Part shown: positions 42,104 through 53,519 of the stretch, in pieces
Numbering within the stretch: position 1 is the first letter of the stretch
Layout: each line of letters begins with the position of its first letter
Assembly (NCBI GenBank): GCA_020466095.1
Contig: CM035807.1
Coordinates: 51,550,752 to 51,614,751 of the forward strand
Length of the DNA: 64,000 nt
Source of the DNA: Chlorops oryzae
Lineage: Eukaryota; Arthropoda; Insecta; Diptera; Chloropidae
Reading direction: 5' to 3'
The notes under the pieces: generated by a model
Databases searched by the model: none
The model's input: the letters and a program-made list of their open reading frames with translations, nothing else
What the model was told of the DNA's origin: nothing
Program-made: the position numbers and the translations under genes

Positions 42104-42200
42104 ATCCTGTAATTTTAAAAATATTTTCGCTCCCCCGCTAACTCTATAGAAATTTTTAAAATTTTTAAAATTTTTTTTTCGCTATTCATTTGGATAAGCA

Positions 42201-42348
42201 TAAGGCTGCAATTATAGCGAAAATAAAGCTGAAGGTGAAGCGTAAGTTTTCATGTGTTTGTTAATTTTTCGCAACAACAAATTGAAACAAACACCTGAAA
42301 CGCTCACGCTTCAGCATCAGCTTTAGCCTCTTTATAATTGTAGCCTTA
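42201..42348. mobile_element. Small foldback MITE, TA-flanked
   Basis: The left arm AAGGCTGCAATTATAGCG... and right arm ...ATAATTGTAGCCT are imperfect inverted repeats of about 60 bp around a 27-bp loop, with TA at both ends (42201-42202 and 42347-42348). The repeats match in blocks (AAGCTGA, GTGAAGCG, TTTGTT) with several mismatches. Fits a Tc1/mariner-type MITE. Confidence 0.65.
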
Positions 42349-43012
42349 GACATTTTATTAGTTAAACAGTTTTTTCTTAAAATCGCAAGCGGAAAAACGG
42401 AAACATGAATCGGGAATTGGTGACTTTGTTTTTTTTTTGCTTTTCGATTAAATATCCATTTCGTTTTAAGTTATTGTTTGCAAAAAAACAAAACAAAAAA
42501 TATTAATGTATTAATATATAAATAAAAACAAAATCATCTCATTGTACGCCCTTGCTTTATGATTGCTTTGCATGCCTTTTAGAGTTAACTATTTATAGGA
42601 AAAGTTTGTTATGCTTTTAACAATTACAATTGATTCTTTTATGACCTTTTTATTGTCATGTTGACCTGTTGTTGTTTTTGCATTGTTCTATATTAACTTC
42701 GCATGCATCTCCTACGAACATCAAACGGGCCATTTTAAATTCATTTTGAAAGCATAAAATATAGATCCGAAAAAAATGTCGTCTTGGTGTTTAGGCTCTT
42801 GGGCTTTTAATACTCGAAGCTGATGAAACAACTCTTTTTTTCAGTCCTCATGGCGACTAGGTTTGCCGTTTTTTAAGAAGCCTCTTTTAAAAGAGAAGCT
42901 TAATATTTCAGTCTGTTATATGTTGCATATATGCTTCTTACATCTCTCTTCAAACTCAATATATCAAACATTCTGATAAAGCGTATATGGTAAACTTTTC
43001 AAGAATACTTAC
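42349..43012. other. Intronic sequence of the ABHD17-like gene
   Basis: AT-rich, no second coding exon seen. The 5' splice site GTAAGTAT (minus strand, from 43012 leftward) starts here. Confidence 0.5.
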
Positions 43013-43493
43013 CGAGTCCTTAAAATCTGCCAAGCAGCTTCAACATCTGCGTAAAGATTTTTTTCCGATGGCTTTCCACCACTCATTCCGTAACCAGAAT
43101 AATCGTATCCGAAAATATTGCAGTTAAGCTGTGTTCCTAACGATATATAAAAACTGCTCATTTGCCCCAAATCAACTGCATTCCCATGAGAGAAGAGAAG
43201 AGTATATTTCGCATTTTTGCTGCAGCGAACGTAAATGCAAGCAATCAAATTGCCCCGTTGGGTTCGTGTAAAAAATGCTTCCACTTTCGATTTGTCTCGT
43301 TCGGAGTATTGCCATTCGGCGCGGTCTGTAAGTTGAAGCTGGTACCTTGTATTCGCATCATCCGTTGGAGTAAGTTTATAGGTGGGTTCAGGAGGTTGGA
43401 AAGCTAACTTTGCAGCTATCGGTCCCGGGCATGGTGGACAACAAAACATACAACACAGCTCGCTTAAACTAAACATTTTTATCGCTCATAAAC
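43013..43493 (-). CDS. ABHD17-type depalmitoylase, first coding exon
   Basis: From the ATG at 43476, 154 codons run leftward to the exon end at 43013. The sequence starts [20 protein letters not shown], the Cys-rich N-terminus that is palmitoylated in ABHD17 proteins. [13 protein letters not shown] follows, then the hydrolase fold with [14 protein letters not shown] (oxyanion loop) and [15 protein letters not shown], ending in AAWQILRTR. The splice donor is CG/GTAAGTAT, and ABHD17 family members continue here with YG. The exon also has a 3' acceptor (TTTTATTACAG, boundary 43494/43493) 17 bases before ATG, so at least one untranslated exon lies to the right. The catalytic Ser (GQSIG), Asp and His exons are absent from this window as far as I can see. 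Known role: removes palmitate from membrane proteins such as Ras and synaptic scaffolds. Confidence 0.93.
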
Positions 43494-43740
43494 CTGTAAT
43501 AAAAGAGTATATATTATTTTTTTTTTTATGTAACAAACAACACATTTAAAGTAAATATTAATTTAAGCTGAAAACGGAGAGCATTTAATAGAATACAGGA
43601 TCATACAGGCTCGCAAAATCTCTTCATAAGTTTTGTGATCTCAAATTTTGCGACTTTGAATGACTGACCCTTCGTGGGCGCTTTGCAAAATATGTTTATT
43701 TTATATAAATCTTCTTTGCTTTTTCGAATTAAAGCTAAGA

Positions 43741-44603
43741 TAGGGTAGCCAGACGTCCTGATTTCCCAGGACATGTCCTGTTTTTTTCACTGCTTGTCCT
43801 GCTGTCCTGTTTTTCTCTGAAATGTCCTGATTTTTTTTTTTTTTGTCGCGAAGCAAAAACAGGTTTCGGAAATCATTTTTTTGTACCTACAAGAATAGCG
43901 CTTGCGCACTGTAAGCATCAGACGGAGGCTTTTGATTCGACACGCTCAGAGACTTTGTGCTGCGTTCCAAAACTCGACTGAACTCGACCAAGTTCAATTC
44001 GCGCAGGTTTCTATCGGTATAAAATTCCAGCGCGAGTTGAACTCGGTCGAGTTTTGAAATGTTTTGAAACGCACACTTGGAAGTTTGGTGCTTGTTTTGC
44101 TAGTATGTTTTACCAACGTGAATTTGTCAGTTGAAACAGTGTCAAGAATTTCATAAATACATGCTCCTGGCGAAAATTGAGGCTTTGATAAGCAAAATCG
44201 GTAGTTCATTGAAGTATTCTTTTTGAAATTTCTTATTAAAACCTATAATGATTGATTGATAACTCACAATTCTGGAAGTAGTTTGCGCATCGTATAAGTT
44301 GTATAATATAACTATAACTATACTTATGCGCTTCTATATTTAATTGTACTCAACTTTTAACAGCACGCATGTAAAATTATTACCAGCAATAAAATGTACA
44401 CTTATTACATAAATTTATCGCTGTTTATTCGTCTCACAAGTCTACTGCAGGGAGAAGAGAGCCATCTGCAATATTCTGAATAACTTCAGATTCATGAATG
44501 TGAGTTAACCTATCATACGTAATTGCGAAATGGTTTTTTGATCTCTAAAAAAAAGGGCATCCAGACTGTCCTGATTTTTCATTGTGCTGATATGGCCACC
44601 CTA
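43741..44603. mobile_element. hAT-like non-autonomous element with TGTCCTG subterminal repeats
   Basis: Ends TAGGGTAGCCAGAC and TAGGGTGGCCATAT (reverse complement of the right end). Flanks AGCTAAGA (43733-43740) and ACTAAGAC (44604 on) match as an 8-bp duplication that has lost one base on the right. TGTCCTG occurs at least five times in the left 120 bp, and GTCCTGATTTT recurs at the right end. There is no transposase. Confidence 0.7.
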
Positions 44604-46044
44604 ACTAAGACCCATTTTACCTTACGCTTAAGGTTGGTCAACTCGATATAAAAAGCTTACAACGATTTGCGAGGCAAACCCATTGAGAAAGTTTTTTATG
44701 CCTCGTAAAGATTTTCGATACAAATTTGGTAAGCTGACTTCCCATTTCGAAAAATTTTCGATTTCGTAAAAAAATCCAAATAACATGAATCAAAAATATT
44801 TTAAAAGTATAAAATTTTTTTTTGCTTAAGCAATGGTTATCTATTGTTTAAACGATTAAGATGGGAAAAATCTTGAATAGTTTTGCTTAGTTATGTTGTG
44901 AGCCATTATAGCTGATCTCCACCTCGAGGTCCATTGAGGCAGAAAACTGAAGACCAAAGACATTACTGAATCTACTATTGAGATCTTTTATCAATTGCTT
45001 TCTGCTACAATGGAGCACCAGGTGGAGCTCATCTGTCAAGGCGACGTTCGGTCACTGTTGTGCATTGCCACGAACGACAGCAGGCGCACACACTACATTG
45101 GCACGTTATGTAATGACGATATAGCCCAGCATAGGTCCAATAAACATCTCAAGATGCTGACTTGTATATTTGTCGCTGAATCTAAGTTTTGCAAAACAAA
45201 AGCGATTTACGGTACTGTTGTGCGAGTGCTATGGAGGTAGCACACCAAGTAGGGCATGTCAAGTATAAAAAACGTTACTTAATCCCCGATTGGGGTCTTT
45301 TTTCTACGCTTGTCTGCCGATGTACTAATGAAGTTAATCTGTAATAGCGCTGTTCGATCACCGTTGTACAAAGGAACGCGGGTTTCACGGTAGTTACATA
45401 TTTGTAACAACAATATGTACGGTAACCGTTTAAAGTCAATTAATTCTACAACCAACATGAATCAAGTTTTTTCCCACTGGGAGTGCTGGGAGTAGGGTAA
45501 CTCGATTTCAGAAACAAGTTTCATTACTGTCATCGGATCCATTACCTGTTGAGATCATTCTGATAGGCACTGGGACACAAAATGGCGTAAAGATATTTTG
45601 AAAAATCAATAAAAACGATTTTAAACACGATAAAAACGATTGAAATAATTCTGCCAGGCCCTGGGAAATGTCTTCAATACACCAAAAAAGGAAGTAAATC
45701 CTTTTAGATTTATGAAGGTACAAATTTACGTCAATCAACTTTTTAGTGTGAGCCAAAGTACATCGCTTGAAGGACTGGCAAGATAACTAATACTATAGTT
45801 CTCACTGATAGGTTGCATTGTGCGGTCCCATTTCGTCTAGGTGTTCAATGTCTAGCGTCTCGTAACTGTTAAATATTCTCAACACGTAGTTTTGTGGTAC
45901 GCCGGCTAAAAAGTACTCTTATATTAAAGCAATATTTCAGCGAAGAATACAACAAAAAACTTGGAATATCATACCACGCATATAAAATTCAATTCAATAT
46001 GTTGTTTGTGGAGGACATGTAAGACAAAAGTCTTTTGAAGTCCA
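44604..46044. other. Intergenic or 5' intron sequence
   Basis: Open frames at 44995-45240 (plus) and 45508-45756 (minus) have no recognisable motifs. No repeats found by eye. Confidence 0.4.
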
Positions 46045-46720
46045 TGTTGCGAACTCGCATCAACAACGCATGATCGCTGACGTGTTAATTTACCGTTCGT
46101 CGAACTGCAGGCGTCGAATTTCCTTATATGCATTTTTGACTTTATCTTTTATTTGGTCGTTCTTTTGGCGGTCGTCAAATGCATTTTTGGAAATTCGACA
46201 GTCTCAGCGTTTATTCAACAGCTAATCAAGCTGATTAATTTGCATCTCAGCGGTTCGCCAAATTCAAATTCTCAAATTGGAGTTTTTCCGTTTGCGTTCG
46301 GAAGGGTTGTCTTCTGAAATGGAAAGGTAACTTGAGTCGTTTCTTTCTTCAATGAGGCTTTCACTTCACTGATAGTTTATTGACAAAAAGCATTTATTTA
46401 ATACTCTCTTAACGCCAGATTTAGAAGTTAAAATTAAAATTAATTTGTCTTAAAGTTCTAAATTCAAAATTGCGTGCTCGCAAAAATGGACACATGCCTG
46501 TTATGGAAAACTTAAATAAGTTTAATTCAAAAAGCAAAATTAATTTCAAGGGGCTCTGTGACGTTTTCTGCAAACGCGGAAATTAATCTATAAAAATGCA
46601 AAAAGAACGAAAAAATAAAAGATAAACGCAACAAATGCATTTTAAGAAATCGACGGTCACACTGCCGAACGCCGAATTAACACGTAAGGGATCATGCGTC
46701 GTTGATGCGGCGTAGCAACA
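46045..46720. repeat. Inverted LTR-like arms, about 120 bp, around 430 bp
   Basis: TGTTGCGAACTCGCATCAAC at 46045 (plus) and TGTTGCTACGCCGCATCAAC at 46720 (minus) start two imperfect inverted arms. They share ACGCATGATC, ACGTGTTAATT, ATGCATTT and TTTATCTTTTATTT. The right arm is preceded on its strand by a purine tract (CGGGGGAGTA) and an env tail, so it looks like the start of a retroviral-type 3' LTR. The left arm would then be a second LTR piece in opposite orientation. Confidence 0.7.
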
Positions 46721-46837
46721 TACTCCCCCGTTAAAGTGTTGCTTCAACACTTGAAATCGGTGGATAGGCAGTATAGACAACAAAACTATCTTGCTGTCGT
46801 GGCGCTGGGGTTGGATTCGTGATCATTCTACTTCTTT

Positions 46838-47045
46838 TGAAATACGATGAACCCGACGGCAAGTACGATGGCGATAATGATGGCTGCGTAGCTCGTGACA
46901 ACATGATGTTCCGGTGTTTCGTAGTCGAAGGACACAATTGCAGTTTTCGCGAGACTATTTAGTAGATTTCCGATTTCTTCAAGACCTACACTGTATGTTG
47001 ATGGATTTTACGATATAGTTGGCAATTCTAGTGGTGTGTCATCCT
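46838..47045 (-). pseudogene. env C-terminal remnant, gypsy-type
   Basis: Minus strand: LEEIGNLLNSLAKTAIVSFD, then a transmembrane segment TSYAAIIIAIVLAVGFIVFQ and a stop soon after. It sits just upstream of the LTR start at 46720, as env does in errantivirus-like elements. Only the tail is left, with an internal stop. Confidence 0.65.
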
Positions 47046-47357
47046 ACCAGCTGCGCCATAAAATGTTCCGAGCTGGGGATGGACGTCTAAGCGAAGACCA
47101 CACAGTAGGCGCGCCAAAGTTGAGATCTGATAATAACTTTCGATTCCAAACCGCAAGTCCTCTTTCGTCGCTTAAATAAATCCATAAAAAGGAAAACGAA
47201 AATTTAAGTGTTAAGGAAGAAAAGTTCAAAATATATGAAGCGCTATGCAAATATGAAGTAAAAAGACTTGTCCAGCTCATCTTCACCCCACCAAAACTAG
47301 TTTTGAGAAAAGGAAAGAAGATTTTTAGCTTTATTTATATTGATGACCTTTTTGTGA
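47046..47357 (+). other. Unassigned, probably retroelement sequence
   Basis: Frames here give Lys-rich peptides continuous in style with the RNase H/integrase linker that follows. No motif identified. Confidence 0.35.
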
Positions 47358-48087
47358 ATGAAAAAATTCACTAAGGACATTTTTTCTAGGCTTAACGCAA
47401 AAGCCGGCAGTTTAGGCATCAACAAACTACACATTTCCATGGAAGATAATTTATTCGAATATATCAACATAGATGAATTTAAAGAAAAGGACAATTATAC
47501 ACTTAAGAAACTGATCATTGCAATAACTCGCAGAATTAATCATATTACGGACATAGAATCCATACAAAATATAGTTAGACAATCCCTATCCTGTTAATGG
47601 TGGCCACCCAGGTATCAATCGAATGAGTAATAAAATAAAACAGTACTACTAATGGAAAAACATGTCACGAGACATTAAAAAATTCGTTAAACAATATATA
47701 AGCTGTAATAAAAATAAATAGTGCAGCGTAACAAAGTTCCGATGAAAATTATTCACACTCCTATTAAAACTTTTGAAATAGTGCAGATTTACACTATAGG
47801 ACCATTACCAAGACCGGAAAATGAAAATGAATAAGTCATCACAATTTTATGTAATTTATCAAAGTACATAGTTACAATCCCAGTAATATCAAAAGAAATA
47901 TTTGATAATTTTATTCTCACTTTCGGTCAATTATAACTGACATGGGAACGGAATATAAGAATTCTGTCCTTTAAGAAGTATACAAACTTCTAAATATCGA
48001 ACATCGAAAGTCGACACCCAACCATCATCGAACGTAAGGCTCAGTAGAATGAGTACATCGAACATTTAATGAATACGTGCGTAGTTA
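47358..48087 (+). pseudogene. gypsy integrase remnant
   Basis: The 47358 frame runs KDIFSRLNAKAGSLGINKLH to NIVRQSLSC. Further frames give GHPGINRMSNKIKQYY and FVKQYISCNKNK (zinc domain, one Cys lost), then FEIVQIYTIGPLPRPE (the first catalytic Asp is replaced by Tyr). IITDMGTEYKNSVL (second Asp) and a GSVE block follow. Multiple stops (for example 47645 and 47832). It ends where a mariner inserted at TA 48088. Confidence 0.75.
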
Positions 48088-48089
48088 TA

Positions 48090-49197
48090 ACAGGTTGGCT
48101 GATAAGTCCCCGGTCTAACAAAGAAAAACACATTTTTTTGTCAAAATTCGTTTTTATTATTCAACATAGTTCCCTTCAAGAGCGATACAACGATTATAAC
48201 GACCTTCCAACTTTTTTATACCATTTTGGTAGTACTCCTTCGGTTTTGCCTCAAAATAGGCCTCAGTTTCGGCGATCACCTCTTGATTGCAGCCAAATTT
48301 TTTCCCTGCGAGCATCCTTTTGAGGTCTGAGGTCCAATAACGACATATAATAGTCACTGTTGATGGTTTTTCCCTTCTCAAGATAATCGATAAAAATTAT
48401 TCCATGCCCATCCCAAAAAACAGAGGCCATTACTTTGCCAGCGGACTTTTGAGTCTTTCCACGCTTCGGAGACGGTTCACCGATCGCTGTCCACTCAGCC
48501 GACTGTCGATTGGACTCAGGAGTGTAGTGATAGAGCCATTTTTCATCCATTGTCGAATATCGTCGCAAAAACTCGGGTGCATTGCGAGTTAACAGCTGCA
48601 AACACCGCTCAGAATCATCAACAAGTTGTTGTTTTTGGTCAAATGTGAGCTCGCGCGGCACCCATTTTGCACAGAGCTTTTTCATATCCAAATATTGATG
48701 AATGATATGACCAACACGTTCCTTTGATATCTTTAAGGCCTCTGCTATCTCGATCAACTTCATTTTACGGTCATTCAAAATCATTTTGTGAATTTTTTTG
48801 ATGTTTTCGTCTGTAACCACCTCTTTCGGGCGTCCACTGCGTTCACCGTCATCCGTGCTCATTTCACCACGCTTGAATTTTGCATACCAATCAATTATTG
48901 TTGATTTTCCTGGGGCAGAGTCCGGAAACTCATTATCAAGCCAAGTTTTTGCTTCCACTGTATTTTTTCCCTTCAGAAAACAGTATTTCATCAAAACACG
49001 AAATTCCTTTTTTTCCATTTTTTTCACAATAACAAAAGTTGCTTCACAAAAGACGCTCTATCTCACAAACTAGTTGACTTACAGACATCAAATTTTGACA
49101 CGAATCATTTGAAGGTTGCCACTATATAAAAATAATATGCATTTAATACTAGCGACGCCATCTATGTGTCAGACCGGGGACTTATCAGCCAACCTGT
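48090..49197 (-). mobile_element. irritans mariner with 180-bp internal deletion
   Basis: Both ends carry ACAGGTTGGCTGATAAGTCC inverted repeats flanked by TA (48088-48089 and 49198-49199). The element is 1108 bp rather than about 1288, an internal-deletion derivative that keeps both ends and could be mobilised in trans. Confidence 0.92.
48263..49018 (-). pseudogene. irritans (Himar1-like) mariner transposase, internal deletion
   Basis: Start MEKKEFRVLMKYCFLKGKN. The two N-terminal HTH motifs are intact (NTVEAKTWLDNEF, then LIEIAEALKISKERVGHII), as are WVPRELTFDQKQQ and STMDEKWLYHYTPESN (first Asp). After INSDYYMSLL the frame jumps directly to DLRPQKDARREKIW. About 60 residues, including HQDN and SPDLAPSDF with the second and third Asp, are deleted, and the tail is out of the family frame. 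The remaining DNA-binding half could still bind mariner ends. Confidence 0.92.
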
Positions 49198-49200
49198 TAT

Positions 49201-49917
49201 TTTGAGGCAAAACCGAAGGAGTACTACCAAAATGGTATCAACAAATTGGAAGGTCGTTATAATCGTTGTATCGCTCTTGAAGGGATTTATGTTGAATAAT
49301 AAAAACGAATTTTGACAAAAAAAATGTGTTTTTCTTTGTTAGACCGGGGACTTATTGCGTGGAAAGACTCAAAAGTCCGCTGGCAAAGTAATGGCCTCTG
49401 TTTTTTGGGATGGGCATGGAATAATTTTTATCGATTATCTTGAGAAGGGAAAAACCATCAACAGTGACTATTATATGTCGTTATTGGAGCGTTTGAAGGT
49501 CGAAATCGCGGCAAAACGGCCCCATATGAAGAAGAAAAATGTGTTGTTCCACCAAGACAACGCACCGTGCCACAAGTCATTGAGAACGATGGCAAAAATT
49601 CATGAATTAGGCTTCGAATTGCTTCCGCACCCACCGTATTCTCCAGATCTGGCCCCCAGCGACTTTTTTTTTGTTCTCAGACCTCAAAAGGATGCTCGCA
49701 GGGAAAAAATTTGGCTGCAATGAAGAGGTGATCGCCGAAACTGAGGCCTATTTTGAGGCAAAACCGAAGGAGTACTACCAAAATGGTATCAAAAAATTGG
49801 AAGGTCGTTATAATCGTTGTATCGCTCTTGAAGGGAACTATGTTGAATAATAAAAACGAATTTTGACAAAAATATGTCTTTTTCTTTGTTAGACCGGGGA
49901 CTTATCAGCCAACCTGT
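49201..49917 (+). mobile_element. Two truncated irritans mariner 3' ends in tandem
   Basis: 49201-49354 is the last coding part plus a cut inverted repeat (AGACCGGGGACTTA, then TGCGTGG). 49355-49917 starts inside the transposase and runs to a complete 3' inverted repeat, with TA at 49918-49919. Both are on the plus strand and abut the minus-strand copy at 49198. Repeated insertion and recombination among mariner copies would produce this. Confidence 0.85.
49355..49723 (+). pseudogene. irritans mariner transposase, middle fragment
   Basis: GKTQKSAGKVMASVFWDGHG to LERLKVEIAAKRPHMKKKNV, then LFHQDNAPCHKSLRTMAKI and HPPYSPDLAPSDFFFVLRPQ. The second and third Asp and D34D spacing are kept, but the N-terminus is absent and a frameshift after SDFFF ruins the C-terminus. 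Confidence 0.88.
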
Positions 49918-50121
49918 TATAACGTTTTAAAAGGATCTTATCAAAGAAATTAAAATCTCCCAAGTATTGAGTACATCTTATGAAATAATCTGTGTTATTG
50001 CTTGAAATAAACTTTTGGTAAAATTTATTTCTTAAACTTTTTATCTTTCTTAATCCATTAGTAGACCAAGGAATTGCAGATTTACGAGATTTTCTACGCG
50101 GAACAATTTGTTGAGCTTAAT
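49918..50121. other. Non-coding gap
   Basis: Unassigned AT-rich sequence between the mariner fragment and the LINE remnant. Confidence 0.4.
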
Positions 50122-51874
50122 TCAATAATAATTTTTTATAATAGTCACATAAATTAAATCAAGCAACCTATCAAGAAAATTCAAGCAAAAACTAATCTGA
50201 TGCATATCAACACTTAGAAGACTATCAACAAAAAACAATTCAACATAACTCGTTACATAAGAGGGCGACAAGCTATACGACTCGGGACGTATATTCCATT
50301 GCAGTTTAGAAAGATCCAAATCGCCAATAACACAAAAAGGATTGTCCACTGTTCGACTTTCCGCAACTTCCACTATATTTTCCACATTGTTTTCATATAA
50401 TTCGATACAACGGTTAGGAGGAACATACGATACGCAAGTTTAAAATTTTCGTGTTGTGCCATGAACAACAACACAAAGTTGATCTAGGAATGAGTCCGGA
50501 TTTTTCAGCATTACAAAGGACGCAACAAAAGTACGCTTGATGGCAATTCGAACTCCCCCACCACACAGGAAACCATTTTTAGCGCACCACGGTCTTTATG
50601 AAAGACTGGGTATAAGCTCGCATTATAGAATTCTTCATCATTAAAGCTGGAGCTAAGCCACGTTTCAGTTAAAGCAATGATATCGAAATCACAGTGAAAA
50701 GTTTCACTATATATCATATCTGCCTTTGTTCTCATCCCCCCAAGATTTTAATAATAGATTTTAAGACAGTTCCATTTTGCATTTGAGAGAGCATCTGAAC
50801 GAGAACTTAACGTAGAACTCAAATTTATAACATGATTTATTTAAATGATGGGATCTTGATCCAACGCTGTATCTAATACTGTAGAAGAGCATCCGAGTTT
50901 AAAAATAACTCTTTTAACCGCCTGAATATCCGCGTCTTTTTTAACAAGCTTATAGCACGATAAGAGAGTTATGTCAATACTCTTATGCTTACATATGTAC
51001 TCAATGATATTATCAGCATACACTGCCGGATGAAAGGAAGACAAGTGCAGCCACTTCAGACGAATAGCAACATTGAACTCCAAGATAGCATTGACATTAG
51101 ATCCAAAAACATTTTTAATTTTAGAGCGCTTATTAATCACAACTGTAGACTACTGCGAGACATTTTCATTTTGCTTAGTAAGAGAGTCCGAAGTAACATC
51201 CGCATAAGAGCCAATTGGGGCAACAGTTCCCACAGCAATATCAACATTATTAATTTGAGAGGCGGCATCAGCTAAGAAATCCGAAGTAGTTTGTCCAACA
51301 CTATGTGCAGTAGAATTTTCGGATAAGAGAGAATTATTTGGAGCATTCTCCGCAGTCGACAAAAGAGCTAGAGGAGCCAAGTTTGCATTCACCTGCCGAA
51401 CAGGTTCAATAGCCTTTGCCTGTGCGCGAGTAAGCACAGTTAGACTTGTGCCAGGTGAATTACCTTTAGCAGCGTTTTCATTTAAGCAAGGAGAGTTTAA
51501 CGGCGAACTAATAGAGACAGACTTTTTAACGGCGGATTTTTTATTAAGTAACGAATTAAGAGATTTGTGACAAGATAGCACTTGCCTATTAAGCGATGAA
51601 TTAAGATATTTTTGTGCTGAGAACTGTTCGGTTGATTTCGCGAAGCCCAGCTTTCATTCCTCAAACTCCCGCAATAGAGTTAAGACATTTGTAGGCAAAC
51701 TTTGTGATGAATTTGGGCAGTTATTGCAATTGAAGTGTAACAAGGAAATTCTTTTAGAGCATCCAACACAAATCCATTAATATTAGAACAATCTCTACAA
51801 AGTCGTTTTTCTGTCGGTTTGGTATTGTGAAAAACGCTAGACAGGAGAATAAAATCAGCTGTATCCAATTTCAT
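50122..51874 (-). pseudogene. Non-LTR retrotransposon: ORF1 and endonuclease start, no RT
   Basis: On the minus strand, right to left. CRDCSNINGFVLDALKEF (51874-51680) and a Ser/Thr/Asn-rich ORF1 (51581-51150) come first, then its C-terminal half with WLHLSSFHPAVYADNIIEYI and KKDADIQAVKRVIFKLG (51140-50841). The AP-endonuclease follows: DIIALTETWLSSSFNDEEFY (50735 on), then CVIGDLDLSKLQWN and DLIYV (50385-50122). The order ORF1 then endonuclease fits Jockey/CR1-type LINEs. Frames change several times. The RT is missing at the 3' side, the reverse of ordinary 5' truncation. Confidence 0.72.
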
Positions 51875-52463
51875 TCACATGCCTTCAGAAGACTGGCACA
51901 AAAATGCTTTTGGTAAGCTCACTGCTCAATGTCTTAAAATCCTAGGATACTGAAAATAGGAAAGTTTTACTCCAAATGAGGAGGGATAGGAGGCGCATTA
52001 GAGACCATTTTAATCTGTTGGAAATCAATGCGAATTCGTAGATTACACATGTAAACACGATTTTTGTGTCTGACTTCTGTATATCAAATTTGAAGGAAAA
52101 TAGTTTTTTTTTTAAGTTTTATTTTGTGGTCAGGAGGACGAGTTTTGAAATTTCCGCGTCAATTTCTAGATTCATATTTTTAGATATTTTTTAAAATTCA
52201 TTTTGATATATTTATTCGGTAAATACTGAAAATATTTTTTTTTTTTGCATTGAAATAATAACTTCGTATTTACGTTTTTAAAATTTGATTGAGTATGCAA
52301 GCTAAGAAGTTCTGATATTTTTGACTCCGGTATATTTTTATCAACTTTCTTTAAGAATAACTAGAATCGTGGTGCTTTCGGTCTTTACTTTGCTGTTCTT
52401 TACGGTCGAGCTTTTCACTGATTTTCTCTGAAAAAAATTCAACTTAAATAATAGAAGACAAAA
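51875..52463. other. Non-coding, probable LINE 5' leader
   Basis: No gene seen. TTTCTTTAAG... and GAGCTTTTCACTG precede the plus-strand LINE ORF1 and may be its 5' untranslated region. Confidence 0.4.
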
Positions 52464-53250
52464 ATGAGCAAAACTCGTAACACCGCAAAGAAAGATTTGC
52501 CGACTGCTGCAACAACAAGACCTGTTTCGAGGCAATTGCAGGCTCCCACGCAAACTGAGAGTCCCGTACCGTCAAGTTGGGTGACATCGATAAACACTAA
52601 ACTTGATGATATTGGTTCTCGTATTACGGACTCAGAGATCCGAGTCATGCAGCAAATAAACGAAATCGTCGCTGAACTAGTTAATCCGAATGATGTCGTT
52701 AGTTCTAATGGGCGCAGGCTGGCTGCAGTGGAAGAGCGTGCGAAAGTAGAGGTGAAGATCTTGAGCGCAGAGATCATTAAAATAAACAGTATGATAAAGC
52801 AGTATGAGAACAAGTCTCTGGAGACTGTTATATCTCATTTATGCAGTGCTGTACGTTCAAAAGCTCCTGCAGTTCGTAGTGCTTTTCGAGTTCGCTCTAA
52901 ACATAATGCAAAGTCAGCTCGTATTATAGTGAAGCTCCACAAAGCTTATGAACGAAAGCAACTATTTAAGGCTATTACTGGCTTCTGTAGAACTAATAAG
53001 AGATCGTTAGTGCTTTCTAATATTGGACTCTCTGGATGTGAAAGCGTCTTTGTACCTGTCTAAATCCAATCGTGCGCTAATGCACTACGCCACTCAGCTG
53101 AAGAGACGTAAATTGCTCTCAGGAGTCTTTTCAATCAGAGGACAGGTTTTTATAAGAGCGGGTGTTAACGATGAAATGAAACTAGTAAAGAAACCCTCCG
53201 AAGTTGATATAATTGCGGATACCAACAATCATAAAAAAATTATGATGTCG
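52464..53250 (+). pseudogene. LINE ORF1 (plus strand), frameshifted
   Basis: Starts with an ATG at 52464. The N-terminal part is Thr/Pro-rich, followed by a coiled-coil-like region (TKLDDIGSRITDSEIRVMQQ, then VEERAKVEVKILSAEIIKIN). The second half is RRM-like: ARIIVKLHKAYERKQLFKAI and RSLVLSNIGLSGC. A frameshift near 53040 continues into SNRALMHYATQLKRRKLLSG and VFSIRGQVFIRAG, the C-terminal ORF1 domain of CR1/Jockey-type LINEs. Confidence 0.7.
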
Positions 53251-53519
53251 AACAGCAGTGCATTATACTTACTTAAACTCTCAGTACAACCTTTTTCCTA
53301 TATTCATCTCTTATATTTTATACTCTTCTTTTTCCTCTTCTCTATTCATCTCTTTAATGATATGCTTTGCCAATGAGTAGGTGCTGTGAAAAAATGCGAT
53401 CATGGTTGATTGATAGTCGTCTTGTAACACTGACATTGACTATTTGATGACAGTTTTGAGACTTTCATCTTGAAGCAAGCCTGGCTTTTAGATTTTTCAT
53501 TTTAATGCTCTTAGTCTGA

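Noticed and set aside
44995..45240. Small protein gene
   Set aside because: 81 codons, no motif, no promoter evidence; similar frames are common in this window.
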